Assembly: GCA_937886325.1 (NCBI GenBank)
Contig: CALABV010000212.1
Location: forward strand, 1 to 41,036
Source: an uncultured Geobacter sp.
Lineage (GTDB): Bacteria > Desulfobacterota > Desulfuromonadia > Geobacterales > Geobacteraceae
Direction of reading: 5' to 3'
DNA: 41,036 nucleotides
Under the pieces are notes generated by a model. The model had not been told where the DNA came from and ran no database searches. It saw only the letters and a list, made by a program, of their open reading frames with translations. Positions 8,940-16,982 of this stretch are shown in pieces. The position numbers were made by a program, and so were the translations under genes. Numbering within the stretch: the stretch's first letter is position 1; each line of letters starts with the position of its first letter.

Positions 8940-10148
8940 CTACCTCCCCCCGGCCGGCGCGGAAGTGGACTGCGCAGCCGTCTTGCCGGCATTTTCCGCT
9001 CCGGTCCGGTTCTCCGGAACGAAAGGTTTCGGCGTTACGGGTATCCCTTCTTTCACCTTCTGGATGCCTTCGGCGACGATCCTCTCTCCCGGCCTCAGCC
9101 CCTTGGTGATGACCTGCAGGGAAGCGCTGCGCTGCCCCACCTCAACCGGCCGGATGCTTACCTTGTTGCCGGCGCCGACCACGGCCACCAGGGTTTTCCC
9201 CTGCATTTCAGCAACCGCGCGCTGCGGCACCAGCAGCGCATTCCGCTCGACTCCGATCATGGCCCTGACCCTGGCGTACTGCCCGGGACGAAGCAGGTTC
9301 CCCGGATTGGGAAACAGCGCGGCCACTTTGATCGTTCCGGTCTTGGGATCGACCTCGCGGTCCGCGAAGGCGAATTCCCCCTTGTGGGGAAATGTGCTGC
9401 CGTCGGAGAGGATAAGCTCCAGCGTGGCCGTCTCGGTGCTCTTCTTCCGCCGCTCCGCGGCTGTCAGGTACTGCTGCTCGCTTATCGGCACGTATACCTT
9501 GATGGGGTCCACGTTTGAAACCGTGGTCAGTTCTCCAATCTGGCCCGGCCCCACCAGGTCGCCGATCTGGGCCTTGGCGATGCCCGCTACCCCGCCGATG
9601 AGAGAGGTCACCTTCGTGAAGCCGAGATCAAGCCTCGCCTTGTCCACCGCCGCTTGGGCCGCGATCACCGCCGCGTGGGTGGACTGTTCCGTGCCGGTGG
9701 CGTCGTCCAGGTCCTTCTGGCTGACTGCGTTCTGCGCCGCCAGAGGCTTGACGCGCCGAAGATTGGCCTTGGCCGTGGTCCAGCGCGCCTCCTGCTGGGC
9801 AAGCTGCCCCTTGGCCTGGTCAAGGGCCGCCTGGAATACCCGCGGGTCTATCTGGAACAGGAGCTGGCCTTTCTTGACCACATCCCCTTCCCGGTAGTTC
9901 TGGCTGATCAGGTAGCCGGTCACCTGCGGCCTGATGGTTGCGTTCACCGAACCGTCCATGGACGCAACCCATTCCATGTATACCGGTACATCCTGCTGCA
10001 TGACCGTAACCACTTCCACTGCCGGCGGCGGCGGAGGCGCGGGTTTCGGCTTGCCGCAGCCGGCAACGGAACAAGCGAGCAGGGGGAGCAAGATCGCTGA
10101 TACAGGACGGTACAGCCAATGGAAATGCATGCTTCTGACACGGTTCAT
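8940..10148 (-). CDS. RND efflux periplasmic adaptor (membrane fusion protein, AcrA-like)
   Basis: This 402-residue lipoprotein (lipobox region LLACSVAGC, followed by a proline-rich linker) has the adaptor domain order. A biotinyl/lipoyl half-motif (VKKGQLLFQIDPR) comes first, then an alpha-hairpin coiled coil (about residues 110-185). A beta-barrel and a membrane-proximal domain follow, ending in GLRPGERIVAEGIQKVKEG. It bridges the inner-membrane pump and the outer-membrane channel. A perfect AGGAGG ribosome binding site stands before ATG 10146-10148. It is the first gene of the three-gene operon, so the promoter should lie in the roughly 105 bases between it and the channel gene. I see no clear operator there. 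Confidence 0.95.
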   Translation of the reverse strand: MNRVRSMHFHWLYRPVSAILLPLLACSVAGCGKPKPAPPPPPAVEVVTVMQQDVPVYMEWVASMDGSVNATIRPQVTGYLISQNYREGDVVKKGQLLFQIDPRVFQAALDQAKGQLAQQEARWTTAKANLRRVKPLAAQNAVSQKDLDDATGTEQSTHAAVIAAQAAVDKARLDLGFTKVTSLIGGVAGIAKAQIGDLVGPGQIGELTTVSNVDPIKVYVPISEQQYLTAAERRKKSTETATLELILSDGSTFPHKGEFAFADREVDPKTGTIKVAALFPNPGNLLRPGQYARVRAMIGVERNALLVPQRAVAEMQGKTLVAVVGAGNKVSIRPVEVGQRSASLQVITKGLRPGERIVAEGIQKVKEGIPVTPKPFVPENRTGAENAGKTAAQSTSAPAGGR

Positions 10149-10253
10149 AACGATCCTCCTCTGGTGAATTTATCTATCCGGAATCTGCCTGATGCCGGTG
10201 AAAAACGGTGGACGTACCGCCGGGAGCGACGCCCTCCGCCTCGCGCTTTGACG

Positions 10254-10994
10254 TTACTCGTTCCCCGATCCGCGCCCCCCTCCTGTTCCCTTCCTGCCGC
10301 CGGCACGGACGCTTACCAGCCAGGCAACCACCACTGCCATGTAGAACTGTCCGGTGGCCACCTCAAGGATGGAGAGAATCCGGGCAGCCGGCAGCCTCGG
10401 TACGATGTCTCCGTAGCCGAGCGTGGCGATAGTCACGAAGCTGAAGTAACCGAATTCGATATTCCGCGTGTTCCTTTCCGTTATGTCCGGACCGGTGGGC
10501 ATGCTGAAGCTGGCCGGCTCGACGATCACCACCACCTGGTAGAGGGAGGAAAACATGAAGGCGATCAGAAAGTACGCGACAACCGCTCCGAAGATGGTGT
10601 CCGTGGTCACTTCACGGCTCGTCAGCACGTAGCGGAGGATCATGGTGACGCAGAAGACGATAAGCACGGCGCCGAGAATCTCCGATGCTACTGCCAGCGC
10701 CTTTCCCTGGGCGATGTCGGGGACCGTCGACGCCGCAATGTTGCACAGAGTTCCCGCAAACCACAGCAGGATCAGGAGTCGGCGCCACCGGACATCGAAG
10801 CCTGCGAAGGAAAGTGTCACCATCAGTATGTTGAGAAAGAAAACGGACAGAAGCGCGTGCAGAAAAGGCGTGCTGCGCAGGAAGGGAGACAGAAGCATCA
10901 CCAGGACAATGAAGATCAGAAGCTGGACGAACCGCATGGGTTTCCAGTGGAAGCGGCGAAAAAATCCGGTTTTTATGGTCTCGCCGATAGTCAT
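10254..10994 (-). CDS. Two-pore-helix potassium channel (Ion_trans_2 family)
   Basis: The 246-residue protein has several N-terminal hydrophobic helices. Near the C-terminus is a pore loop with the K+ selectivity filter TIATLGYGDIVP, followed by the last helix (FYMAVVVAWLVSVRA). This fits a small voltage-independent or YugO/Kch-like ion channel with about six membrane segments. The ATG at 10992-10994 is favoured because GGAGG lies 6 bases ahead; an ATG eight codons upstream lacks such a site. There is no RCK/TrkA-N domain, so gating by nucleotide is not suggested. It sits just upstream of, and in the same direction as, the RND operon. Confidence 0.88.
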   Translation of the reverse strand: MTIGETIKTGFFRRFHWKPMRFVQLLIFIVLVMLLSPFLRSTPFLHALLSVFFLNILMVTLSFAGFDVRWRRLLILLWFAGTLCNIAASTVPDIAQGKALAVASEILGAVLIVFCVTMILRYVLTSREVTTDTIFGAVVAYFLIAFMFSSLYQVVVIVEPASFSMPTGPDITERNTRNIEFGYFSFVTIATLGYGDIVPRLPAARILSILEVATGQFYMAVVVAWLVSVRAGGRKGTGGGRGSGNE

Positions 10995-11106
10995 GACATC
11001 CTCCGTCAGCACACTCATTGCGTGGCTTGGACAGCTTCCGTTGACACGTTCCTGACACCGCGCATGTATGAACAGCGCCGGGCGTCGTTCAAAATATCAA
11101 CTAATC

Positions 11107-11286
11107 TAGTTTCCATCCGGAAACGGTCCTTTTCCGCCCTGGCGGTGTAAATCTTCGGGCTTGCTTGTGCGGCGCACCGATGAACGCCTCCGCGCAACCC
11201 CTCGATTTCCTTGCCGGGACGAAAAATTCCTCGTTTCCGAATTGGAAACCAATAGTGTCACATCCGGAGTTTCCGGATGGACACTA
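11107..11286. repeat. 180-base noncoding element with terminal inverted repeats
   Basis: The ends are TAGTTTCCATCCGGAAAC (11107-11124) and, inverted, GTTTCCGGATGGACACTA (11269-11286), a 17/18 match. A third related palindrome, GTTTCCGAATTGGAAAC, lies inside at 11233-11249. The element fills the gap between the channel gene and the hydrolase gene and ends 2 bases before the hydrolase stop codon. A 23-base stretch of its left end (11107-11129) recurs in inverted orientation at 38044-38066. It has no coding potential, so it could be a MITE-like element or a cluster of operator palindromes. Confidence 0.6.
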
Positions 11287-11288
11287 AT

Positions 11289-13241
11289 CTAGGGGACCCG
11301 TTCCGTTTTTCCGGCCTGCGGTACGACTATGTATTCCCTTTCCGGTTCCGCCTGCGCGGGCCCGCTTACCTTGACACCCAGGTGTTCCATGAGAATGCGC
11401 CGCACCTCCTCGATGGTAAAGGGGTGCCCCTGGCAGGAGTGGCCGGAACGGACGATGAACTCCGATGCCACTCCGTCGATATGGGCGCTCTTGTACTCGA
11501 CAACCCCGTCATCCCCGGTCTCGATCTCCATGCCGGGCTTCACTGCCACAATGGAGTGCCCCGTAACACCCGGCCTCAGGGGGAGCGCTACGAGGGAGTG
11601 AAGCACCGGGTTTTCCGCGGACATCCCGTCGATACTGGTGGGGACCTTGTTGCGTATCGATGCGGGAAAGGTAAGCTGGCTCGAGATTTTGCCGAAGACC
11701 TCGGCTCTGTGGAAGAGCAAATCGACCGGGAGCGTCACGAACCTTCTGACCAGGCTCCGTATCCAGTTCTTGGTCAGAAAACTTCCCCGGTGCGGGGTGG
11801 AGATGAACACTACCCGTTTGACAAAGGGGAGCGGTTCAAAGAAAAAAATGGTGCGCAACAGCTCCTTTATCTCCGGATCCGCATCCAGCTCGTCGATGCT
11901 TTTGTTGCTGACGCCCGTCCAGATACTGTCACCCGGCTCCACTGCCGTCATTTTGGTGAGAAGCCCTCCCTGGCTGTGCCCGATGACCACCATTTGGCGC
12001 ATGGTCGCATCCTGCCCGGTCGGGTCCAGCTTTGCCACCAAGTCGGACACGGTCTCACGCAGTTGACCCGCGGAGATGAGGATCGGGTTGCTGCTGTTGT
12101 ACTGGAAGAACCAGAACTGGTAGCGATTGCGGAGGACCGGGTCGCCACGGAGGGTGTTGATCATTTCAGCCCACCACACCGGGCTGCTGGCCGTGCCGTG
12201 GACAAGGACCACCGGAATCCGCCCCGGCTCGTAGGGCTGGATGAGGATTACGGGGTTGGTTATTGTTCGGGCGGTCAGAAAACGCCTGACGCCGAGGCTC
12301 CAGACCTCAGGATTGTCGAGACGGTAGGCCAGCGGCGCGGTTGCATCGGTTTCCAGGGGGACGGTGCGGCCATTGACCTTCACCTCGGTATCGTCATAGG
12401 CGGAGTAGAACTCCAGTGTCGCACTTTCCCGGCCTTTCCCCAGTTCTACTACCTTTGCCGGGACCCGGAGGAACGCGGTCACCGGCAACGCACCGCCATT
12501 AGGCATATCCGGGGATTTCGGTGTCAGCGCGATCAGCGGAAGTCCCAGGCCCGGAGTGCGGTTGCGGACCGTGAAGCCCCGCACGTCATAGTCGTCGGCC
12601 GGCAACAATGCCTCAAAGTTCTCCAGCTTCCAGGCGAGGGTCTCCGGTTTCAGGGTTATGTTCAGGTCGCCGACCGTCAGTTTCCGCGGCCCGCTCCTGA
12701 ACTCGAGGCTGCCGTCTTCTTTTGCGGGGAAAGCGCGTCCCAGTGCCCGGTTATACAGGTCGCACGCCTCCCGGAAGCGGATGTCGTAGGAGGTCGGCGG
12801 GGATTGCGCGCCGTCGCCCAGCAGATAGAGGTAGGCATACACCGCCGATTGGAGGAAGGCGTCGGGCGCCTCGGGGGACGCGCCTGCCCGGAGCTTTTCT
12901 CCGCCCAGGTAGCTCAGTTCGGCCAAGGCAAAAAGGATGTCCCGCCGGTCGTCGTGGATGGCGGTGTCATGGAGGAAGCGAATGGCGCCTCGCGGGTCAG
13001 TGCTGAAGGTCTCCCCCAGGTTGTAGCGGTGGAGGACTGCCTTGGCGCTGTTGCTCACGACCCCCTGGTTGAGAGGATTGATGGTGCTGGTCCGGTACGA
13101 CTTTTCGGCGGACACCCTGGTGACGCCGATGGGCGTGGCGCAGCCGGCCAGCAGTCCGATCAGCAGCAGCGGCGCAAGATATCGAAAGAACAGCGGCAAA
13201 AAGGGGTGAGGAGACGTCCGTGTCTTATCCATGGTTTTCAC
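11289..13241 (-). CDS. Alpha/beta-hydrolase lipoprotein (lipase/esterase-like)
   Basis: The 650-residue protein carries a lipoprotein signal (APLLLIGLLAGC). An N-terminal region of about 300 residues has no recognised enzyme fold. The C-terminal half has an alpha/beta-hydrolase domain: an oxyanion strand (IPVVLVHGTASSPVWW), a nucleophile elbow (VVIGHSQGGLLTKM, serine in GHSQG) and a probable late histidine near HIDGVASEFIVRSGHS. It is probably a lipid- or ester-cleaving enzyme tethered to the envelope. The GTG start at 13239-13241 overlaps the stop of the DUF4105 gene by one base (TAGTG) with GGAGG ahead, implying translational coupling. An ATG three codons later is an alternative start. Confidence 0.85.
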   Translation of the reverse strand: MKTMDKTRTSPHPFLPLFFRYLAPLLLIGLLAGCATPIGVTRVSAEKSYRTSTINPLNQGVVSNSAKAVLHRYNLGETFSTDPRGAIRFLHDTAIHDDRRDILFALAELSYLGGEKLRAGASPEAPDAFLQSAVYAYLYLLGDGAQSPPTSYDIRFREACDLYNRALGRAFPAKEDGSLEFRSGPRKLTVGDLNITLKPETLAWKLENFEALLPADDYDVRGFTVRNRTPGLGLPLIALTPKSPDMPNGGALPVTAFLRVPAKVVELGKGRESATLEFYSAYDDTEVKVNGRTVPLETDATAPLAYRLDNPEVWSLGVRRFLTARTITNPVILIQPYEPGRIPVVLVHGTASSPVWWAEMINTLRGDPVLRNRYQFWFFQYNSSNPILISAGQLRETVSDLVAKLDPTGQDATMRQMVVIGHSQGGLLTKMTAVEPGDSIWTGVSNKSIDELDADPEIKELLRTIFFFEPLPFVKRVVFISTPHRGSFLTKNWIRSLVRRFVTLPVDLLFHRAEVFGKISSQLTFPASIRNKVPTSIDGMSAENPVLHSLVALPLRPGVTGHSIVAVKPGMEIETGDDGVVEYKSAHIDGVASEFIVRSGHSCQGHPFTIEEVRRILMEHLGVKVSGPAQAEPEREYIVVPQAGKTERVP

Positions 13242-14275
13242 TATCTTCCACCTCCGGGCAGTCCCTCACGGATGCGCCGGGAAAAGTCCTCATCCCTGTC
13301 CGCCAGCCGGGCACGGGCGTTGATATAACTCCGTTTCTTCAGTTCGGCAAAGGGGAGGCTCGTGTTCACCGTGCCCCGCTCGTACATCATCTCGTCAATG
13401 AAGCCGTTTACGATGATCCGCCAGTCGAGCTTCGTCTTGCCGGTATAGGGAGCGGTGTGTCCCCGGATGTTGGTGGTGCAGTTGCTGGTGAGGGCGTTGT
13501 ACCACTCGGGCCGGTCATGCAGCCGGTTGACCTGCCGCAGGTAGTCGAGGAACACCGTGCGCACCAGCTCCGGATCAGCCTTCAGCCGGTACAGGTAGAC
13601 GTCCTCCTTGCGATAATTGGTCCGCAGCCGCACCACGTCCCGCTCATCAGCCACGATATAGGTAAGTTCGTACTGCTTGAAAAAGCCCTTGATGGCGGAG
13701 TACTCTTCCCCCTTCTCCTTGCGGGTTTCGATGGAAAAGCAGACCTGCCCCTGCCCCTCGAAGCCGAAGCTGAGCATGGTATGGGCGATCAACGGAGAGC
13801 CCCAGTAGACCAGGAAACCATCGACGCTCTTCAGCTTGTCCAGGTCAAAGGTCCGGTCGTAGTAGCTGCAGGTATAGTCGGTTTCGCTCCGGTAGTCGCA
13901 GTTTCGAATCCTGTGGACGGTTACTTTGTTCCCCGTGATGGTTGCCCAAGGGAGCACCGCCACGTCCGGCTGCCAGGCACGGTTGTTGGAAGGAGGGATG
14001 CTGAGCCACCAGGCGACAAGGAGAGCGAAGAGGCAGAGGAAGGCGATCACTCCCCGCCGCCGGGGGCGCACCAGGATGGGGAGGAGCAGGGACAGCACGC
14101 CGAACCCTCCCGCCGCCCAAGGCCGCAAGGAATACGGAAGATTCGAGTACCATATCGCCATGACCCCCCAGCCGGTCAACAGCAGCAGAATGAGCCAGAT
14201 ACATATCCAGCCGACAATCCTGCCGACCCGGGACGGGCGTCCTGTTTTCCGAGTACTCGAAGAGTGATGTGACAT
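13241..14275 (-). CDS. Membrane protein with DUF4105 (Lnb N-terminal periplasmic) domain
   Basis: This 344-residue protein has three or so hydrophobic N-terminal segments (about residues 20-110). A periplasmic domain follows with the DUF4105 hallmarks: RNCDYRSETDYTCSYYDRTFDL, VDGFLVYWG and, near residue 270, YNALTSNCTTNIRGH, where a conserved cysteine/asparagine cluster recalls NlpC/P60-like folds. The biochemical role of the family is unknown to me; the topology places it in the inner membrane facing the periplasm. It is coupled by a one-base overlap to the hydrolase lipoprotein downstream, so the two probably act on the same envelope substrate. The sequence immediately upstream is a palindromic repeat, and no strong ribosome binding site is visible. 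Confidence 0.82.
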   Translation of the reverse strand: MSHHSSSTRKTGRPSRVGRIVGWICIWLILLLLTGWGVMAIWYSNLPYSLRPWAAGGFGVLSLLLPILVRPRRRGVIAFLCLFALLVAWWLSIPPSNNRAWQPDVAVLPWATITGNKVTVHRIRNCDYRSETDYTCSYYDRTFDLDKLKSVDGFLVYWGSPLIAHTMLSFGFEGQGQVCFSIETRKEKGEEYSAIKGFFKQYELTYIVADERDVVRLRTNYRKEDVYLYRLKADPELVRTVFLDYLRQVNRLHDRPEWYNALTSNCTTNIRGHTAPYTGKTKLDWRIIVNGFIDEMMYERGTVNTSLPFAELKKRSYINARARLADRDEDFSRRIREGLPGGGR

Positions 14276-14340
14276 GGTTGTTCCAGTACTTTCCCGCGGG
14301 GATTATTAACAACGCATCCTTCCAAGTACCTTGTAACACT

Positions 14341-14472
14341 TATTATTTCGCCCCCCCTCCCTTGACGGGAGGGGGCTGGGGGGTGGGTGTAAGTAACAAC
14401 GTTACGATGTCATGGTAACTTCCCCCCCCACCCCGACCCTCCCCCGCCAGTGGGGGAGGGAAGCAATAATAG
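14341..14472. repeat. GC-rich dispersed palindromic repeat, copy 1
   Basis: The unit consists of two hairpin arms, one built on CCCTCCCTTGACGGGAGGGG and the other on CCCTCCCCCGCCAGTGGGGG. They are joined by a non-conserved centre and flanked by similar TATTATT-type edges, and the outer halves are inverted relative to each other. A second member lies at 31153-31262. This is noncoding DNA between the DUF4105 gene and the DUF3313 gene. The remainder of the 296-base gap shows nothing else recognisable. Confidence 0.7.
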
Positions 14473-14571
14473 CGTCGTTTTGTGAGTTTCAGGGTACTAC
14501 TACCTTGTGTCACTAATTGTTCCCCCCCAGGTCCCGGCAGTGCCGGTACTTTTCAGTCACCAGGGCATCAG

Positions 14572-15369
14572 TCAGAAAGGTCGCAGCGTAAACGCCGTCG
14601 GATCCGTTATCACTTCTCCCGGCTTGCGGTTGGCGATCTGCACGAACTGCTTCGCCCACTGGTCCATGATGCCCTTGGCGGGACCGTACCAGGTGAGCCG
14701 GGTCAGATCGATGGGGCCGACGTCCTGCATGTCGCGATCGGCAAAGGTGGCCACAATCTCATTGGTCTTCAGATCGCGCAGTCGGCCCTCGAAAGCGGCC
14801 GTGCGTTTGTTGACAACACCCGCGGCGGCGCCGCCGCCGGGAACCAGCCAACCGGCCGCGTGCAATACCGGCTGTGAGGGGTTGATCTCTATCAACGCCA
14901 GTTCCAGTCGCAGGGTTGCCGGTACCGGCATCCCGGGATCCTCGATGACCTGGAATCGTTTGTTGGGATCTTCCGTGAACTGCTTCACAACCTCGTCGTG
15001 GAAGTATACGGCCAGTTTTTCGATATCCTTTTTTACGTTTCCGACCCAGTTGGCCGAACCAGCCGCATGCAGCCAATCCATCTGCAACATGTGGCTGGTG
15101 TTGACCGGTGCGACGACCAGGGCCGTATAGCCGCTCTTGTCGAAATCCTGTTTGATCCAGACCTTCTGAAAGGGCAGGTCGGCACGCTTGCCCTGCAGTT
15201 CGGGGCGCTCAATGAATCCGGCATCGGGCGCGGGGGCAACGGCTTTCTCCTTGACCTCATTGGAACCCGACTGTATGGTCGAGCAGGCGGAAAGAACCAC
15301 TCCAAGCAGGCAGAGCAGGAGGAGCTGTGTTGCGGGGCGACTCTTCAGGGCGTTGTCTCGTTTCTTCAT
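14572..15369 (-). CDS. DUF3313-family lipoprotein
   Basis: The 265-residue protein has a lipobox (LLGVVLSAC) and then a soluble domain. Features such as YTALVVAPVNTSHM, YFHDEVVKQFTEDPNKRFQV and LRLELALIEINPSQP fit the DUF3313 family of secreted lipoproteins. Near residue 195 is a glycine-rich turn (VPGGGAAAGVVNKRTAAFEG) of the kind that contacts membranes. Function is unknown. ATG 15367-15369 with GGGAGG ahead is preferred over a TTG four codons upstream. It lies 39 bases after the small helical protein gene and is probably the last gene of a four-gene unit that starts with the DUF3300 gene. Confidence 0.8.
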   Translation of the reverse strand: MKKRDNALKSRPATQLLLLCLLGVVLSACSTIQSGSNEVKEKAVAPAPDAGFIERPELQGKRADLPFQKVWIKQDFDKSGYTALVVAPVNTSHMLQMDWLHAAGSANWVGNVKKDIEKLAVYFHDEVVKQFTEDPNKRFQVIEDPGMPVPATLRLELALIEINPSQPVLHAAGWLVPGGGAAAGVVNKRTAAFEGRLRDLKTNEIVATFADRDMQDVGPIDLTRLTWYGPAKGIMDQWAKQFVQIANRKPGEVITDPTAFTLRPF

Positions 15370-15408
15370 GTTTCCTCCCAAGGACGGTGTTTCGGCCCAT
15401 GCGGGCCG

Positions 15409-15888
15409 TTATGGTACCAGCGGCACTGCGTCGGCTATTTCGTACCTAACCGCCGCCCGGATCTTGTTCTCGATCTGCAGGTAGCGGGCAGCCTTCACGG
15501 CAGGAAGAGCCTTGTACAGTTTCGGCACGAACGACTTCTTCATCGCCGCCTCAGCCTTTTCGATTGCTATCATCTCGCTGATCATCTGTTTCGCCTTCGC
15601 GTCCGTCATGGCATTGTCGTTGTATGCGGCCGCATAATCCTTGATAAGCGTTGCGATTCTGTCGTTGAGCTTCGCCAGTTCTATCTGGTAGGCGTCATAG
15701 ACCGGCCAGAACTTCTTCGCCTCCGCGTCGCTGAGTTCCATGTTGAGCGATACCAGCAGTTTCTTGTCCGCCTTGACTTTTGCCAGCAGAATCTGCATGT
15801 CGCTTTCGGTCGGCTCCTGTGCCGCCATCACCGGAATGGAAATCGACAGGGTCAGTAGAGCAATGAGGAAGAGGACGATTTTTTTCAT
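15409..15888 (-). CDS. Small helical periplasmic protein
   Basis: The 159-residue product has a signal peptide (MKKIVLFLIALLTLSISIPVMAA). After it comes a lysine/glutamate/alanine-rich, mostly helical body (LNMELSDAEAKKFWPVYDAYQIELAKLNDR). This layout recalls Spy/CpxP-like periplasmic helical proteins, but I see no LTxxQ motif, so that is an analogy and not a family call. It lies between the DUF2950 gene (30 bases upstream) and the DUF3313 gene (39 bases downstream) and is presumably co-transcribed with both. Confidence 0.75.
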   Translation of the reverse strand: MKKIVLFLIALLTLSISIPVMAAQEPTESDMQILLAKVKADKKLLVSLNMELSDAEAKKFWPVYDAYQIELAKLNDRIATLIKDYAAAYNDNAMTDAKAKQMISEMIAIEKAEAAMKKSFVPKLYKALPAVKAARYLQIENKIRAAVRYEIADAVPLVP

Positions 15889-15918
15889 TTTCTGGTTCCT
15901 TTCGTTTGGGTTATCGGA

Positions 15919-16899
15919 TTATTGCCCCGCGGGCGTTTCAACTTTCTTCCAGTCCGGACCGGGGTCGAAGGCCTTGGTTGCGGAAGCAATTTCGGCTGTT
16001 TTCGGGCCCAGATCCTTCTGATATACGATACCTTCGTGGTTCACGATAAAGGTCATGACGCCGGACGTACCGTACTGGGCAGGATAGGCGACCAACGCCA
16101 CACCGCCGATCAGATGTCCGTTCACCATGTAGTCCTGCGCACCCCCCTTCGCATGTTCCCCCTGGCCGGTCAGTATGCGGTAGTAGTATCCGTGATAGGG
16201 GGACGGACCTTCTCCGCTCTTCTTTTTCGCATACCCCTCGAACTTGGCCCTGGCGAAAAGTTCTCCCAGCGGGCTGGGCTCCTCGCCTTCCCCGGTCTGC
16301 CAGTACAGGCCGTTTTTCGTGCCCGGATCGCTCCAGAACCTGGCGGCATACTCTTTCAGGCCGTTGCCGTCATAGTCGTTCATTGCGTACTCCAGCTGCG
16401 CATCGATGAAGGCCAGGCAGGTCTGGATGGTATCCAGTTCGTTGGCGCCGATACGGCGATTTATAATCTCCTGCATTCCTGCGCGGGTATCGAAACGCCA
16501 GCGTTTCCCGCTTTTCACGAGCGGGATGGGAAAGGGCCATTCATTCTTGCCGATAACGACAACGGCCTTGTTCCCCCCCTCCCGTTCCAGCCGCAGAGAC
16601 TCCTCATAGGCCGCGATGAACTGTTCCCGGCGGTATTGGTCGGCGACCGGATCACCCGAAGAGACCAGCTTTCCGCTGTCGGGGCCGAAAATCGAGGAAA
16701 GCGCTCTCCTGTCGTTCTTTTTCAGAGAGTCCACAAGGGCCTGGACCGCCTTTTCGGGCGAAGTGAACGTTTTCTGTCGTGCCGCGGCAGCCGAAACAGG
16801 CATGGACAGGAAAACCGCCGTGAGGATGAGCGCCAGCAGGGTCGGTGCGGCCAGCCATCCAGGGGAGCCGGACTTTTCCCGTGTCATAAAGAGTTTCAT
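15919..16899 (-). CDS. DUF2950 family exported protein
   Basis: This 326-residue protein has an N-terminal signal or anchor (about residues 15-38, ending SAAAA). The conserved DUF2950 body includes TFTSPEKAVQALVDSLKKND, a YARMDYDGNG-like acidic turn (AMNDYDGNGLKEYAARFWS), GYYYRILTGQG, and VNHEGIVYQKDLG near the end. The family is exported and uncharacterised. It lies 83 bases after the DUF3300 gene; DUF2950 and DUF3300 genes are often neighbours in other genomes (recalled from general knowledge). ATG 16897-16899 has GGAGG 4 bases ahead; upstream in-frame codons lack a ribosome binding site. Confidence 0.88.
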   Translation of the reverse strand: MKLFMTREKSGSPGWLAAPTLLALILTAVFLSMPVSAAAARQKTFTSPEKAVQALVDSLKKNDRRALSSIFGPDSGKLVSSGDPVADQYRREQFIAAYEESLRLEREGGNKAVVVIGKNEWPFPIPLVKSGKRWRFDTRAGMQEIINRRIGANELDTIQTCLAFIDAQLEYAMNDYDGNGLKEYAARFWSDPGTKNGLYWQTGEGEEPSPLGELFARAKFEGYAKKKSGEGPSPYHGYYYRILTGQGEHAKGGAQDYMVNGHLIGGVALVAYPAQYGTSGVMTFIVNHEGIVYQKDLGPKTAEIASATKAFDPGPDWKKVETPAGQ

Positions 16900-16982
16900 G
16901 GTTTCCTCCTTCAAAATACCTATTTGTATGCAGGGACACAAAGCGTCTCATGGGGTGTCCCGGCCGGAGATATCCCGTTCCG

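Noticed and set aside
11277..13328. A plus-strand open frame of 683 codons
   Set aside because: It lies antisense to the hydrolase gene, which has a lipobox and a catalytic motif; the plus-strand translation has no protein-like features.
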